Below are positions 23,288 through 34,599 of a DNA stretch of 64,000 nt, one piece after another. Each line of letters starts with the position of its first letter. Position 1 is the first letter of the stretch. The notes under the pieces were generated by a model that saw nothing but the letters and a program-made list of their open reading frames with translations, was not told where the DNA came from and did not search any database. The stretch is from Viola odorata (lineage: Eukaryota; Streptophyta; Magnoliopsida; Malpighiales; Violaceae). The translations under genes were made by a program, and so were the position numbers. Where the stretch lies: NCBI GenBank assembly GCA_963691705.1, contig OY829542.1, positions 61,404,427-61,468,426 on the forward strand, in the 5' to 3' direction.

Positions 23288-24268
23288 ACCATCCACAGCT
23301 GCGGGTGTTAAATTTAGGGTGTTATTCACTTTCTCTCACTGCCACATCAACTTAACACCAAACCAAAAAACATTTAACACTCACGCGCTCACAGCAGGGG
23401 ATTATTCAAGGTGTTAAAAACTTTCTCTCCCTTGCACATCATTTATCATATACCCCACTATATTTTTCATTTCTTTTTCTTATTAAATTTATAATTACTA
23501 CTCCCTTCGTCCCATATTAACTGTCACTTTACTGTTCGTGCACGTATTTTGAGGAAGCCGAATAACTCACTATTTGACTCCAAAAAAATCTGTACTTTTT
23601 TTCGAACGTACGTTAATCCTTAACCTACGTTCGAGAAAAAATTTGAAAGTTTTTGAGGTCAAATAGTGCGTCATTCGGCTTCCTCGAACGCGTACATGAA
23701 TAGTGAAAGTGGACAATTATATAGGTCCAGAGGGAGTATAATAATTACTTTTTATAATATAATAAATAATAAATAATCTATTTTTAATATAAATTAATTA
23801 AATTTCATAATTTCTTTTCAGATTTCAAAAAATTAAAAATAAGTGTAAAAATAATGGTATAAAATTATTTTGAGTAATTATTATGAAAAGAAGCATTTAA
23901 AAAAGAAAAAAAATGTAAAAAAAAATTTTAGTGTCCAAATAATACAAACCTAGTCTCAATTTATAGATCTCAAAAAATTAAAAATAATGGTATATTTTTT
24001 ATAAAATTATTTTCAGTATTTATTATAAAAAAATCGATTTAAAAAATGAGGGGGAAAAAAAACTAAAAAGAGTCATCCAATAGCGCGCAACCATTGGATG
24101 ACTTTTTTTTTTTTTAATAAAACAATTGACAGTGGGGTTAGTCCGGGACCAAATTTTGTTCCCCGGACTTTCCCTGCTGTCATTTGCTCTCCTGCTGCAC
24201 CATCATCTCTAACTTTGCTCCTCATTTGCACCCCATTTAACACCCTGCTGCTGATGATCTAATGGTCA
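23288..24268. mobile_element. Probable Tourist/Harbinger-like MITE, interrupted
   Basis: The left end reads AACCATCCACAGCTGCGGGT and the right end is a diverged inverted version (...GATCTAATGGTC). The internal sequence around 23930-24050 matches, in inverted orientation, the better-preserved element at 35860-36598. Both have a GC-rich internal palindrome flanked by poly-T (here around 24070-24105). A clean TSD is not visible, so the ends are approximate. It contains the Stowaway at 23501-23736. Confidence 0.55.
23501..23736. mobile_element. Stowaway MITE (Tc1/mariner type)
   Basis: Starts CTCCCTTCGTCCCATATTAA and ends with its complement (...GGTCCAGAGGGAG), flanked by TA on both sides (23499-23500 and 23737-23738). 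The 236-bp element is largely self-complementary. It shares internal blocks (CGAACGTACGTTAATC, GGTCAAATAGTGCGTCAT) with the element at 34321-34553. Confidence 0.9.
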
Positions 24269-24784
24269 TGATAATAATTCCAACGTGTCAAAGAAATTGG
24301 AAAAGATTGTAGCATTACCATGTATGAAAGAAAAAATTAAAAGTAAATTTATATGTATAACTAAGTGAACGTAAAGATGACAATTATATTTTTATTATAA
24401 AAATTAATAAAAATGTTAGTATTTCTAGTATTATTTTAAATATAACTATGACAAACGAGTACAATTAAAGGAGTCGGATCCCAATTAGTGTAATGTATTA
24501 GGCCTTCCTCTTCCTCATCATCACTATAGGCAAACATTGATTCTAAAGATTGTAGAAAGAAAGCAAATCGACGAACATAAAGTGACAAGTAGGGGTGTAA
24601 GAAACCGGACTGAACCGGAAACCGAACCAGAACCGAAATGAACTGTCCCGAACCGCCCCGAACTGTAACATTCCGGTTCAGGGTGGTTCTATTTTACTAG
24701 AACCGGAAATTTCCGGTTCAGTTTCGGGTCTGTCAAATATAAAACCCGAAACCGAACCGTAGAACCGTTTGAACCGGAAATGTT

Positions 24785-24786
<2 letters not shown>

Positions 24787-24857
<71 letters not shown>
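24787..24857. repeat. (AT)n microsatellite
   Basis: About 35 consecutive AT units within the left subterminal part of the hAT element. Confidence 0.95.
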
Positions 24858-24860
<3 letters not shown>

Positions 24861-24879
24861 TAAATATCAATGTTTAGTT

Positions 24880-24955
24880 TTGTGTCTCGGTGGATAAAAT
24901 TTTTATTTCCCTTCTAAAGGGAAGGGGTTCGAATCCCCTTTCCCCTCTCAAAATC
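24880..24955 (+). other. tRNA-like relic inside the hAT element
   Basis: Contains a perfect T-arm (AGGGG TTCGAAT CCCCT), an anticodon-like stem-loop (TTCCC, 7-base loop, GGGAA) and an A-box-like TCGGTGGATAAAA. It lacks a 5' acceptor strand and a variable loop, so it is not a functional tRNA. Related copies occur, in the opposite orientation, at about 60000-60065 and 61205-61275 in the second hAT element. Confidence 0.5.
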
Positions 24956-25809
24956 CTTTTTTCTAGTTTTTTACATTCATTTCCTTTCTTTCAATTGAAA
25001 TCGACGGCAAATCAACCAACAATCATTCATTCATTTGACCTAGCTTCTTCTTCTTCATCGTTCATCCCTTATTCCCTCTCATTTCACGGCGTTGGCCCGT
25101 CGTCTTCACGCCTCTCACTCTCAGTCTCCGCCGTCGTCTTCACCCCTCTCACTCTTAGTCTCCGCCGTCGTCTCACCTCACTCTCGGACCCTCGCTGTCT
25201 TCATCCCTCTCAGTCTCCGCCGTCGTCTCACCTCCGCTGTTTTCATTCTTCGTCATCCCTCATCTCCATTGTCACCTCGCCTCGCCTCCGTCGTCACCTC
25301 GCCTCCGTCGTCACCTCGCCTCGCCTCCGTCACCACGATGACCACCAACAGTGAATCCATCAATGTAAGCCACATAAATCATAATATTATTTTTTTTTGT
25401 TTTTTTTATAAGGAGATGTGATGCTAGAGCTAATTAGCAACTCAATCAATTAAAATTTTATCCATCAATAGAATAATGTTGTTTTCCCAGAAAAATCTCA
25501 GATGCGAAGCTGTAACAGAGCAAAATTTAGAAAGGTCCATTTTTGAGAAGGAAACGTTGGTATCTTAGTGCCGGAGCCTGTGTATAAAGTGATCTTTCTG
25601 TTCCATATGATACACTTTAGTCTTAACCAACAACTTATGAAGGATAATTTTATGAATCAACGTTTTTCCTTTCTCATAACATTTCTACAATTTATCAATA
25701 CTTAACTTGTGTAATTGGTAGCTAGGGGAGGCAAAAAGCCAGCTTTAGTGTCTGGGGAAGTCGGGATACATTATCCACTTCTGAGCTTGTACTTTTTATT
25801 TAAGCTATT

Positions 25810-27531
25810 TGATCGTCAGTCAAATACAGAATTTATAGTGCCTGAAAACGTGTGTGCACAAGAGATAAAGTGTACAGTGGCAGTCAGGGTCGAACACAGG
25901 GATTGTGAGAAACCGATCTATGGTCTTGAATGTATTCGGGGGAGAAGTGCACAAAGAGTAACAATTAGGGGGGGGGGGGGGGGGGGGGTTTACTTGGCCA
26001 AACAGATTGGCCAAGGCAGATTTCGGGAGCTAACAATTTTTACCTAGGAGAGCAATATTCGGGGTCTCGAATGTCACGTTCGAGGTCCCGAATGGTAAAA
26101 TAAGCAAATCAGTGAATAATTCCAGAAATAAAATAAATCAGAAACAGATGCAGAAATATCAACGCAGGCGTGAAATAGAACAAGGGTGAAATAAACACGA
26201 ATAATCAGTTGGAGAAAGGGTTCTTAGCAAAGGCATTCTGGGTTGCATTCGGGATCAGATCGTCATCAGCTCAAGGGTATTCTATTCAAGACGTCATAGA
26301 AATGACATGGGGACCAGATTCCTCGGATATCCCCTACTTTTCTCTTAAGAGGAACTACCCCCCGTTTCCACTCATGAGGTAGTCTTGACAGTTTGCCATC
26401 CCTCCAGGCACGAATGCGGGAGGGCCATACTCAAACTGCCCATGAAGCTAAGAAAAGACAGATCTAGAGCTAAAGTCCCTCAGTTTGTCAGGCTCGTGAC
26501 CCAGCCCTAATCAACTACCCAACCTATCTATTCAAGACCACTTTGACACAGTCAAGACTAAACAGATGCCTACTTACTCATGCAATTTTCCTTCCGTATT
26601 CATCACATAAATGACAGCCTTTACACAAGATAATTATCAGTTGATCAAGCCTCAAATTAAATCATGCAAAGATATAATTAAACCGATGAATAGTTGAGTA
26701 TAGCATCAAGAATATTTTAAGCACATTAAGGCCTCGAATCTGCCCCTGCAACCCTTGAATCAGCCTTGCCAAGAACTAGGAATTTAGCTAATCATACTTG
26801 AAGATAAACAAATAACGATTAAAGAAAGCATAACAAGTAATTAAATAGTGTAAGGGAAGAAAACTTGTTACTGAAATTCCGTTTATAGCTCGGCAGCAAT
26901 GTTGAAGAAGCTAACAATGGCTAGAGAGAGAAACTAGAAAGAAGTCTAAGAAAACTAAATTATACTAAGTGGTTAAAAATTAGGAAGAGCTCCCCTAAAC
27001 TATTCTTGGATGCCCTTTATATAGTAGGGTTCCAAGCACAAAATATCTTCAGCCTAAAACTAGGGACAAAATGCATTAATTGAAAGCCTAAAAAAATGGA
27101 TCCATGTTCCTCAAAGCACAAAGCTGGAAAAGCATAAAGCTGTCTGATTTTTCCAGCTTTGGCAGGTCTGGAGTGGGCTCAAGACTGAAATCCGCAGGTG
27201 TTTGGTAATCAGTGCAGAGCGTCAGAACAGTGTTAGAGGGATCACATGAGCGTTAGGTGGGGTGACACGTGGAAACGTCATCCTTTACCCTTCGGGAGTC
27301 CCGAACTGGGAATCCGATTCGGGACCTTGAACGCTGCTTTGAACTCGGGACCTCGACTTTTGGTCTTGAAGCTCGAATTCGCTCAAAATGCACCAAAACG
27401 TTTGTTTTAGCATAAATTCCCTTTTTAGGCCTAGATCTGCAATAGTAATGAAATCAAGGGTAAATTAGCAGAATCAAGCTCTAAATAAGTGAGAAAATGG
27501 AGGGAAAATCATGCATAAAAACATACTATCA
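25810..27531 (-). mobile_element. Solo LTR of a 1.7-kb LTR family, copy 1
   Basis: Ends are TG...CA with 5-bp TSD CTATT (25805-25809 and 27532-27536). The sequence is the reverse complement of 51654-53366, which has its own different TSD, so the ends are independently confirmed. On the element's strand it has a TATA box near 27013 and a long C-run (25968-25988 as G on plus). No PBS or internal domain follows, so it is a solo LTR from recombination between two LTRs. It lies inside the hAT element 24590-28663. Confidence 0.93.
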
Positions 27532-28738
27532 CTATTTAAGCTAGGGGAGACAGCGTTGTAAGTTTTTGTTAGGTTGTGTTATGCATTACCATGGCTGGGG
27601 TTTTGTTGCGTTAGTCATGTGATTAGGTGATGGAGAGACTAGTATAGAAGGCTTTGTTTGGTGGGGCTATGTTAAGCATTATGATTGAAATTTTGTTCCT
27701 CTTAATCATCTGATTTGTGCAGAGTGCTTTTGTTGTGCATATTTTGATAGTCATTAGTGAGATCCTTTAAAGGTTTGATAAAAGTTGTACTCTATAAGCT
27801 GCTAGTTAGATTCTTCACTTTGACACATCTGAGCTGTAGCAGGCTAGTGGCTTTAGAGAAGTGTAAACAAGCTGACCGAAGAGCTCAGCAGCCTCAGCTT
27901 GAGTTGGTTACTTACTTTTATGTCACTATTGAACTCGATTAATTTTCTTAGGTAGCCTTGACCCTCATTATTTTAATCTACATTGGATGTGGATTTTGTG
28001 TGAAAACTGAAGCTTCCAAATCAACACTCATCATAACATATTATTGGTTTTGTGTGATCAACAATTTAACCATATTAAATGATGAGGATGCTTGATGTGC
28101 TGTACTGCTGTTCTGCAAAATCTGGGAGATTTTTTTCTTCGGTGAAGTGTGTTCATTTTTATTTATTTATGTGGCATCAAGCAAAAGTCATAGTTGGCGT
28201 TGGTCATATGTTGTAACTTTGTAATAATCATAGATTTAATATAGTAATATTCTTCTGAGTTCAGTTTCAATCTATTAATTCTTACTGTTTCCAATCTTGG
28301 ACTGATTTTCTTGTGCTTGTTGTATATATTGTCATAGATAGCAGAAGTAATTAAGGAAATGTGTGTATCTATATCTCCATCTGTCTGTCTGCTTCTGATA
28401 TTCAAACATTGAATTGCTTGGCAAGTTGCTAAACATTTCCTGAAATTGATTTTGGAGTATAATAAATTTTGATTTTGGAGTATAACAAGTTCAAAAATAC
28501 ATTTATAAATTTTGATTTTGGAGTATAACAAGTTCAAAAATAACTTATATTATTATTATTATTATTATTATACCCACGACATTAAAAAATTGAAAAAAAA
28601 ATTAATTTTTTTTTGAAAAAACCAAAAACCAAACCGGACCGATCCGGCCCGTTTACACCCCTAGTGACAAGTCAAAAAGATGCAATGTATTCTTTGGCCT
28701 TCTCCCAAAAAAAAAATCCCTCAACAAGTTTTGCTTTT

Positions 28739-30023
28739 TCTAGGCTTGGTTGTTCATGTGGTTATAGGATGAACAACAGGATCATCATCATTAGTGAAAT
28801 ACTTGCTCCAAAACCAATGAGCCTTCCTTTTTTCTTTGAAAAAAAAAAGAGAGGAAGTGTGGGGAGAAATGATAAGAAAATATTGGAACATTAATTTGCA
28901 TCTCTTCAATTGGGACATTCTTAGTCTCAGGCGCGAAGAAATATACGAAGATTGTCATGATTACAACAAAAACAGCAAAGAACAGGAACAGACCAAACTT
29001 CATGTGGCAGAGCATGGAAAGGAAGAATTGACCAATCACAGAAGTGAAGAACATGTTGACAGAAACGTTAATGGCTTGCCCTGCTGATCTGCATATCTCG
29101 CTCGGCACCAACCATCCCAACGGAACCCATGACCATGCAAATGCTGCTACATATCCACAGATCAAGAACACCACAAAATTGGCCAAACCTTTCGACAATT
29201 CACTAACACCCGCAGTCCCAAAAGTTATTGCTATCATGATCCCAACAAGAATCTACAAAAATCAATCAAAGACATTAACAAATCAAGAACTTGAGAAGAG
29301 TTTTAATTTGTTATTTAAGTTAATAAATTCTATCAAGAGGTGGTTCGTGTCGCCCACTAAGCAAAGAGGTCGCTCATTCAACGCTTGGATATGGAGCATT
29401 TTGCTCATTAGTAAACCAACCTTTTTCGAACATAATTAGTAATGGCCTAGTGAATTTAGAGATATACCACGAAAAAACGTTAAGATTCTAGTTTATTTAT
29501 GTACCTGGCAAACAATCATTTGCCAGCCTCCTTCCAGGAAGAATGCCCTTCTTCCCACCTTGTCTGCTGAATAGATAGAAACAGCTGTGGCAACCACATT
29601 AACAACTCCGGTTCTAACCGAAGACATTAGCGAGGCATCGTTTCTGAATCCCAAGGTCTTAAACAGAACAGGTGCATAGAACATAATGACATTGATTCCT
29701 GTAAGTTGCTGGAAGAAAAGAATGAGGGAGCAGATCACAAGTTGAGGGCTGTATTTTGGGAGGGTGATGTTCTTCTATGAATGCTGCACTTTTTTCGAAG
29801 CCTCGCATGCATCTACAAGATCTTGGAACTCCTCATCAACCTTGTCAGTTCCGCGGATTTTCTGCAACATTTTCTTTGCCTCTTCAGGTGACCTCTTTCC
29901 AGGATGGAATTTGGGGTGTCAGGTAGAAAAAGTGATCCAATGGTAATCAAGATCGCTGGCACAGCGGCAAGGGCTAAAGAAACTCTCCATCCCCAACCAT
30001 CTTTAATCTTTGAAGTGCCATAG
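28739..30023 (-). pseudogene. Sugar transport protein (STP) pseudogene
   Basis: It matches the intact STP gene exon for exon on the same strand. Exon-1 sequence runs from about 30023 to 29505. It starts only in the middle of the protein (about the [10 protein letters not shown] region), so the N-terminal half is gone. The conserved intron and exon 2 (about 29253-28739) follow. Defects seen: a one-base loss near 29900 in the ERG.PEEA stretch, an in-frame stop near 29777, loss of residues between PSEIC and RSAG near 29090, and a roughly 75-bp insertion at about 28815-28890 that breaks the C-terminus. Clearly non-functional. Confidence 0.92.
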
Positions 30024-30987
30024 TTATTTTATTTCACTTTTTTTGGTAATTTTTTTTTTCCGAGCTTTTATTGGTTTCGAATGAAATTTCTCGGTTAGCT
30101 CGAATCAAAAATAAATATCTATTTCCATATATACACAACGGCTCCTTTCTTCCCAAAAGACCTACACCCTCCCCTACCTCCTCTCTGCCACCAACGGACA
30201 CTTTCTCCATTTTTTTTCAAAGTACCAACGGATACAATTTCAATTTCATTCTATAAAGACACGACTCATTTACAATCGAGAGGGGGAGGAAAAAACCTTT
30301 TTTTTTACCCTCTCCCTCATTCGATTTTTAATCCTCACCACCACCACCAAATCAACCTCATCACCGCCATCACTACTGCCCAAAACCACCACCGCCAAAT
30401 CCAAACCCATCGGACCACCCCATCACCACCACCAACCAACCACTGCCGCCGAATCACACACATCACTCTCGGCCTCCTCCACCAAATCAACACCGATTCC
30501 TCATCTCTCCCTCACCACCAAATCCTAATCGAACACCGATTCCTCATCTCTCCCTCATCACCAAATCCAAATCCAACACCGATTCCTCATCTTCCTCCCA
30601 TTGCACAACCACCACCACCAAACCCGAGCCTATCACCACCACCACCAAACCAATCCTCACTGCTGATACCATCATCAATCAAACCGGCCACCATCTCCCA
30701 CTGCCGAAACAACCCACTAAATCGCCAACCACCTGATTTTCATCTCCTCCAACCCACTAAATCGCCAACCACTTGATTTTCATCTCCTCCGATTCTTGGT
30801 GTTGTGGCTGCTGCGGAAATAAAAGAAAAAAAGAGATGAGAAGAGAGTGAGAGCTGCGGCAAAAAAAAAAGAGAGGAGAGGAGAGAAGAGTGAGGGCTGC
30901 GGAAATAAAAGAAAGAGAGAGAAGAGAAGAGAGGGATTGGGCTGCGGCCCAAGAAAAAATGAGAGGGAATGAGCTTTTATTTGACTA
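30024..30987. other. C/A-rich, low-complexity region, origin unknown
   Basis: Replaces the missing 5' half of the STP pseudogene. It contains CCACCACCA- and TCATCTCTCCCTCA-type tandem microrepeats (30330-30730) and a GA-rich run (30830-30960). A TATA-like TTCTATAAAGAC near 30249 and the neighbouring 60 bp resemble 54285-54360 upstream of the SCPL gene. The short Pro/Ser-rich frames here look like by-products of repeat composition, not genes. Confidence 0.5.
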
Positions 30988-31449
30988 AAAAATGTGTCTT
31001 GAAAAATTAAAAAACTGTAATTATTTCTCGTATTAACCAATAAAAAAATAGGTATTAATGAGTAACTATTCCAAATTTTCAATGGATATTTTGAAATATG
31101 TAATTGGACAACTTTTTAAAAATATTTCTTTCTCAAATCAATCCTCTATAAAATAACAGAGTACATTTTAGTTGATAATAGATAAATATTGGCTTAATGA
31201 GTAAATTCACCCTTGCGTTTGTAAATTGTTTTCAAATAGACCCTTGTGTTTCTGAAATCCACTATTTGCTCCTGCATTTGTCAACATTGACTCAATGAAG
31301 CCTCTCAACGTTTTTTTTCTATATTTTTTGTATTGCTAAGTAGAATAAAAATAATTTTCGAAATTAAAAATAGTTCAATTTGAATTCATGGGTTTAATTA
31401 AGTTAATATGAACAAACACAATGTCAAATAAAAGATTTCTAAAACGCAA
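30988..31449. repeat. Dispersed repeat, copy 2 (partner 10868-11330)
   Basis: Aligns with 10868-11330. The similarity ends abruptly at ...TTCTAAAACGCAA (31449), exactly where the copy of the STP upstream region begins, so this is a junction of two separately duplicated blocks. Confidence 0.75.
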
Positions 31450-31735
31450 TCCTCACTTATATAGGAAGCTATTTTCTTATTTCCCAAGAGAATTGGGTCT
31501 AGTCTTGTATTTACATGCGGAGAATTTGGTATTTCTGTTATCTTAATTGGCATCTTCCCATCCATATGAATCCTTTTTCTCCTTTCTTCCAAGCTTCCCA
31601 CCGAATCTTATGGTATGCAAGCTTCGGACCAGCCACTTCTTTGGCTGACTCGCTTGTATCTCAAATGTTTCCGGAAAAAAATGGGATTTAGATACAGAGG
31701 TTTTAATTTCTGGACAATTACTCAACTAATTTATT
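31446..31735. repeat. Copy of the STP upstream region
   Basis: Nearly identical to 22690-22980, including the TATA box and the stretch ending in CTGGACAATT. It is not followed by a coding region: on its downstream side (minus strand) the dispersed repeat begins. It is a displaced promoter copy with no gene attached. Confidence 0.9.
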
Positions 31736-31743
31736 CATCATCA

Positions 31744-31880
31744 TCATCATCATCATACTTGCTCCAAAACCAATGAGCCTTCCACACTTTGTTCATCTCT
31801 TCAATTGGGGCATTCTTAGTCTCAGGCACGAAGAAATATACGAAGATTTGTCATGATTACAACAAAAACAGCAAAGAACC
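31744..31880 (-). pseudogene. STP 3'-end fragment
   Basis: About 135 bp match the last part of STP exon 2 (the region coding PETK.VPIEEMN.VWKAHW). It is closer to the pseudogene at 28739-30023 than to the intact gene. It is preceded by a CAT triplet run and ends where the inverted duplication arm begins. A third STP remnant. Confidence 0.8.
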
Positions 31881-32727
31881 GAGATCATCCCAATATATAA
31901 ATATATCAAATGTTTATAAATTGTATGTATAAATATATAAAAAATAGCATTTTAAGATGCCAACCGAGATCGATATTTTTACCGGGATCGGTACATCCCG
32001 TACCAATGACAAAACCTAGAGACTCATGGATTAGTCCAAGATTCAAAACATCGATACGAACTCATATTTAACATGTTGGGCTACAAAATCATAACCACTG
32101 GACAAAAACTACATTTATGATACTAATTGAGATTTAATTTTAAAATTTCTTATACTTTACAATTGGCATTGTCTGCTGGCTTCTTTATTTTTATTTTTCA
32201 AAAAAGGATGCAAATTAAAAGAAATAAAAAACTAAAAAATCGTGCAACATCAAAGAGAGTTGTGTAATCTTCTCACGTATATTTTATGTTTATCTATGGA
32301 TCAATATTTTCATCGATTAAAAAGAACTGCACCATTTATAGATGTGCAACTATTAAAAGATGAAAGGGTTTAAAGTTTAAACTTTGAAAAGCATAAAAGT
32401 GGAGAAGGAGATGGTGGCAAAGCAAACTTATTTAGTAAGAAATAAATTTATTTAGTTAATTGATTGAAAAAAAAAGGGAAAAAAATAAAATCTCTAATTT
32501 TCATATTTAATTTTTCTTATTATTTAACCATTAGGTTATCGTGGCGTATTGTAAGTTGTAAGATATACTAGTACGGCAATGACTCAAAATTAACAAAAAT
32601 GTGGTAGAAAAATGGTCGAGTACTATAGAAGAATCATAAACAGTAGATATTTCTTTAATTATTTATTTTTGATGAAATTCATACTTGCAGACTTGACCGC
32701 ACCGCAAATACAAACTAATTTATTTAA

Positions 32728-33260
32728 TTACATCCTCAGTTGATATTGATTCTTAGGATCAATACTGGAACCAATTCCAGATGTTAAGCAATCACAAGCA
32801 TTTAAAATGCAATCGCATTGGCCTCTACCGCAGTCAGTTTTAGTTTCGCATCTTTTTCCAGTAGGATGTCCTTGGGCCTCTACACCAGAACCTGCCAATA
32901 TGTATTTTCTGTATTATACGACGTATAAATGTGTCCGAAGAGAGTATATATTTCAAAAAAGAATTAGAGTGTATATACCTGATGATGCAATTCCAGATGT
33001 TAAGCAATCACACATATGTAAAATGCAATCACATTGGGGTCTACCGCAGTCAAATTTAGTGTTGCATCTTTTTCCAGTAGCTTGTCCTTGGGCCTCTACA
33101 CCAGAATCTGCCAATATGTATTTTCTGTATTATATTATACGACTTAAAAATGTGTCTGAAAGGAGTATACATTTCAGAAAAGAATTAGAGTATATATACC
33201 TGATGACGAAATTATTAAGAGCATAACCAAGAAAATCATCTTAAGCGAGACCCTTTTCAT
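32728..33260 (-). CDS. Secreted cysteine-rich peptide precursor with two tandem modules
   Basis: Three minus-strand exons: 33260-33200, 33107-32979 and 32891-32728, GT-AG, 354 nt, 117 aa. Exon 1 encodes a signal peptide (MKRVSLKMIFLVMLLIISSS). Exons 2 and 3 each encode one six-cysteine module with spacing C-x5-C-x4-C-x-C-x4-C-x-C. Module A is RCNTKFDCGRPQCDC..., module B is RCETKTDCGRGQCDC..., joined by a Ser/Gly linker. Both introns are phase 1 and their sequences resemble each other, so exon 2 with its intron arose by tandem duplication. The signal-exon/mature-exon layout and the C-x-C ends recall plant defensin-like and late-nodulin-like (NCR) peptides. The exact family is unknown to me and the function (defence, signalling) is not readable. 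A TATA-rich run lies about 85-100 bp upstream. The mirror gene at 58248-58541 has one module. Confidence 0.8.
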
Positions 33261-33343
33261 GGTTTTCTTAGTCTTAAATGTTAAAATAAAGAGAAAAATG
33301 TGTTTTATTTAGATGAATGATAGGCCTCTCAATATGTTTTGCT

Positions 33344-33357
33344 ATATATATATACAT
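33344..33357 (-). promoter_or_regulatory. TATA element of the two-module peptide gene
   Basis: Alternating TATATATATATA about 85-100 bp upstream of the ATG at 33260. The mirror gene has the same element at the same distance (58153-58166). Confidence 0.5.
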
Positions 33358-34320
33358 AGTCTTGCTAAAAAATCAAACCTATAAAAGGTAACTTAATTTC
33401 AAATCTTGATATAAATGGATATATTTGTTGATAAAATCTAATCATACCAAAATATTGTTGGAATCATTAAAAATTGTATAATTACTCGAGATCGGGACAA
33501 GATAGTAAAGATATCGAATCTCAAGTGATATGGAGCATCAACTTTACCATTTTTTTTTATACTCTTGTGATTGGGCCACTATCATAAAAAAATAATTATT
33601 GAAATTAACAATAAATAACTCCTCTCATTTATTTATTTTTGAGATCTTAATATCCTACTTTTTCTTATTAAATTTTTCCATCATTTACTTTTCCTACAAT
33701 AAAAGATTTTGTTAGTTTAGGAGGGAATTTTTTTAGGTGATTTAGTTTAGGAGGGAAATGATTGTGTGGATCATCTGGGTGGAGATAAAAAAGGGATCAA
33801 TTTATTTATTTTTATATTTTTTTTATTATTATTAAAAAGTGTCCATAAATTTCATGATAGGTACCAAAATGTTGGCGGTAACTAAACCTATTTATTGGAC
33901 GTCTGGAAATTAAAATTTCAAAACTCTTGGGTTTAGACGGTCTTTATGAAGACCTAATTTTTAAAGCTCGGCCTTGTTTAATGAGCTGCCCGCGGGCCAT
34001 TTTTGTTAATTTAACAAAAGTGAAGTTGTTTTTCTATTTTTATAAACTAATCATACTCCCTCATTTTTTATTTAAATAGTTATTTTAACTAAATTTAAAA
34101 TATCATTATTTGTTAGCAGTTGGTTTTGTGGAGTATGACATTATTACCCATTTAATCCATTAATTAAAAAAAATCAAAATACGTTTATAGAGATTCTAAA
34201 TGTAATTAGGTACAAAATACTAACTGATCTCTTTGAGATTCTAAATTGGACATCTAATTGGAAAAAAATTTTTTTTAGCTAAATGTGACATCATTTAAAA
34301 AAAGTAGAGAGTACAAAGTA

Positions 34321-34553
34321 CTCCCTCCGTCCCCTATTAAACGTCGTCAGCATTGTAGATACGCATATCGAGGAGGTTGGATGACTCACTATTTTATCCT
34401 AAAAAATTCCGTACTTTTTTTCGAACGTACGTTAATCATTTTCCTAAGTCCGAGATTTTTTTCGAAATTTTTTGGGGTCAAATAGTGCGTCATCCGACCT
34501 CCTCGATATGCGTATCTACAGTACGGGCGACGTTTAATAGGGGACGGAGGGAG
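34321..34553. mobile_element. Stowaway MITE, near-perfect full-length palindrome
   Basis: Starts CTCCCTCCGTCCCCTATTAA and ends with the exact complement, flanked by TA at 34319-34320 and 34554-34555. Of 233 bp, nearly all can pair with itself, including GATACGCATATCGAGGAGGT near the left end. No coding capacity. Confidence 0.95.
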
Positions 34554-34599
34554 TAGTATATATATATTTTTATAAATAAATATATGTAGCGACTAGGCG

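Larger units (their letters stand above)
22704..24589. other. Upstream region of the sugar transporter and MITE cluster
   Basis: The first 280 bp are the STP upstream region. From 23000 the DNA is very AT-rich and holds a Harbinger-like element with a Stowaway nested in it (separate entries), then a short stretch up to the hAT insertion site. No gene is seen. Confidence 0.6.
24590..28663. mobile_element. hAT-superfamily transposon, non-autonomous, 4.07 kb
   Basis: Terminal inverted repeat TAGGGGTGTAA at the left and its complement ending ACACCCCTA at the right. A perfect 8-bp target duplication GTGACAAG flanks it at 24582-24589 and 28664-28671. Both subterminal regions are packed with AACCGG/CCGGTT motifs, as expected for hAT transposase binding sites. 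No transposase ORF remains. A short MTTNSESIN start followed by GTAAGC near 25338-25366 might be a relic of a first exon, which is speculative. It inserted just downstream of an STP pseudogene and later received the solo LTR at 25810-27531. Confidence 0.93.
31880..34030 (-). repeat. Inverted duplication, left arm
   Basis: Matches 57470-59146 plus 63400-63720 in reverse orientation. Matching landmarks are the cysteine-rich peptide gene, its flanks, a block around ACTCTCTTTGATGTTGCA (59070) and a block around GTACGGGATGTACC (63590). This arm lacks the 4.25-kb MULE-like insertion present in the right arm, so it serves as the empty site. Arm limits are approximate because divergence is noticeable. 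Confidence 0.85.

Noticed and set aside
24880..24955. Functional tRNA gene
   Set aside because: T-arm and anticodon-like arm are present, but the 5' acceptor strand and the variable loop are missing.
24890..25354. 154-aa Ser/Pro/Arg-rich open frame inside the first hAT element
   Set aside because: Built from CCTCGCCTCCGTCGTCA-type tandem repeats; no domain and no codon structure. It could be part of a degraded leader but is not a supported gene.
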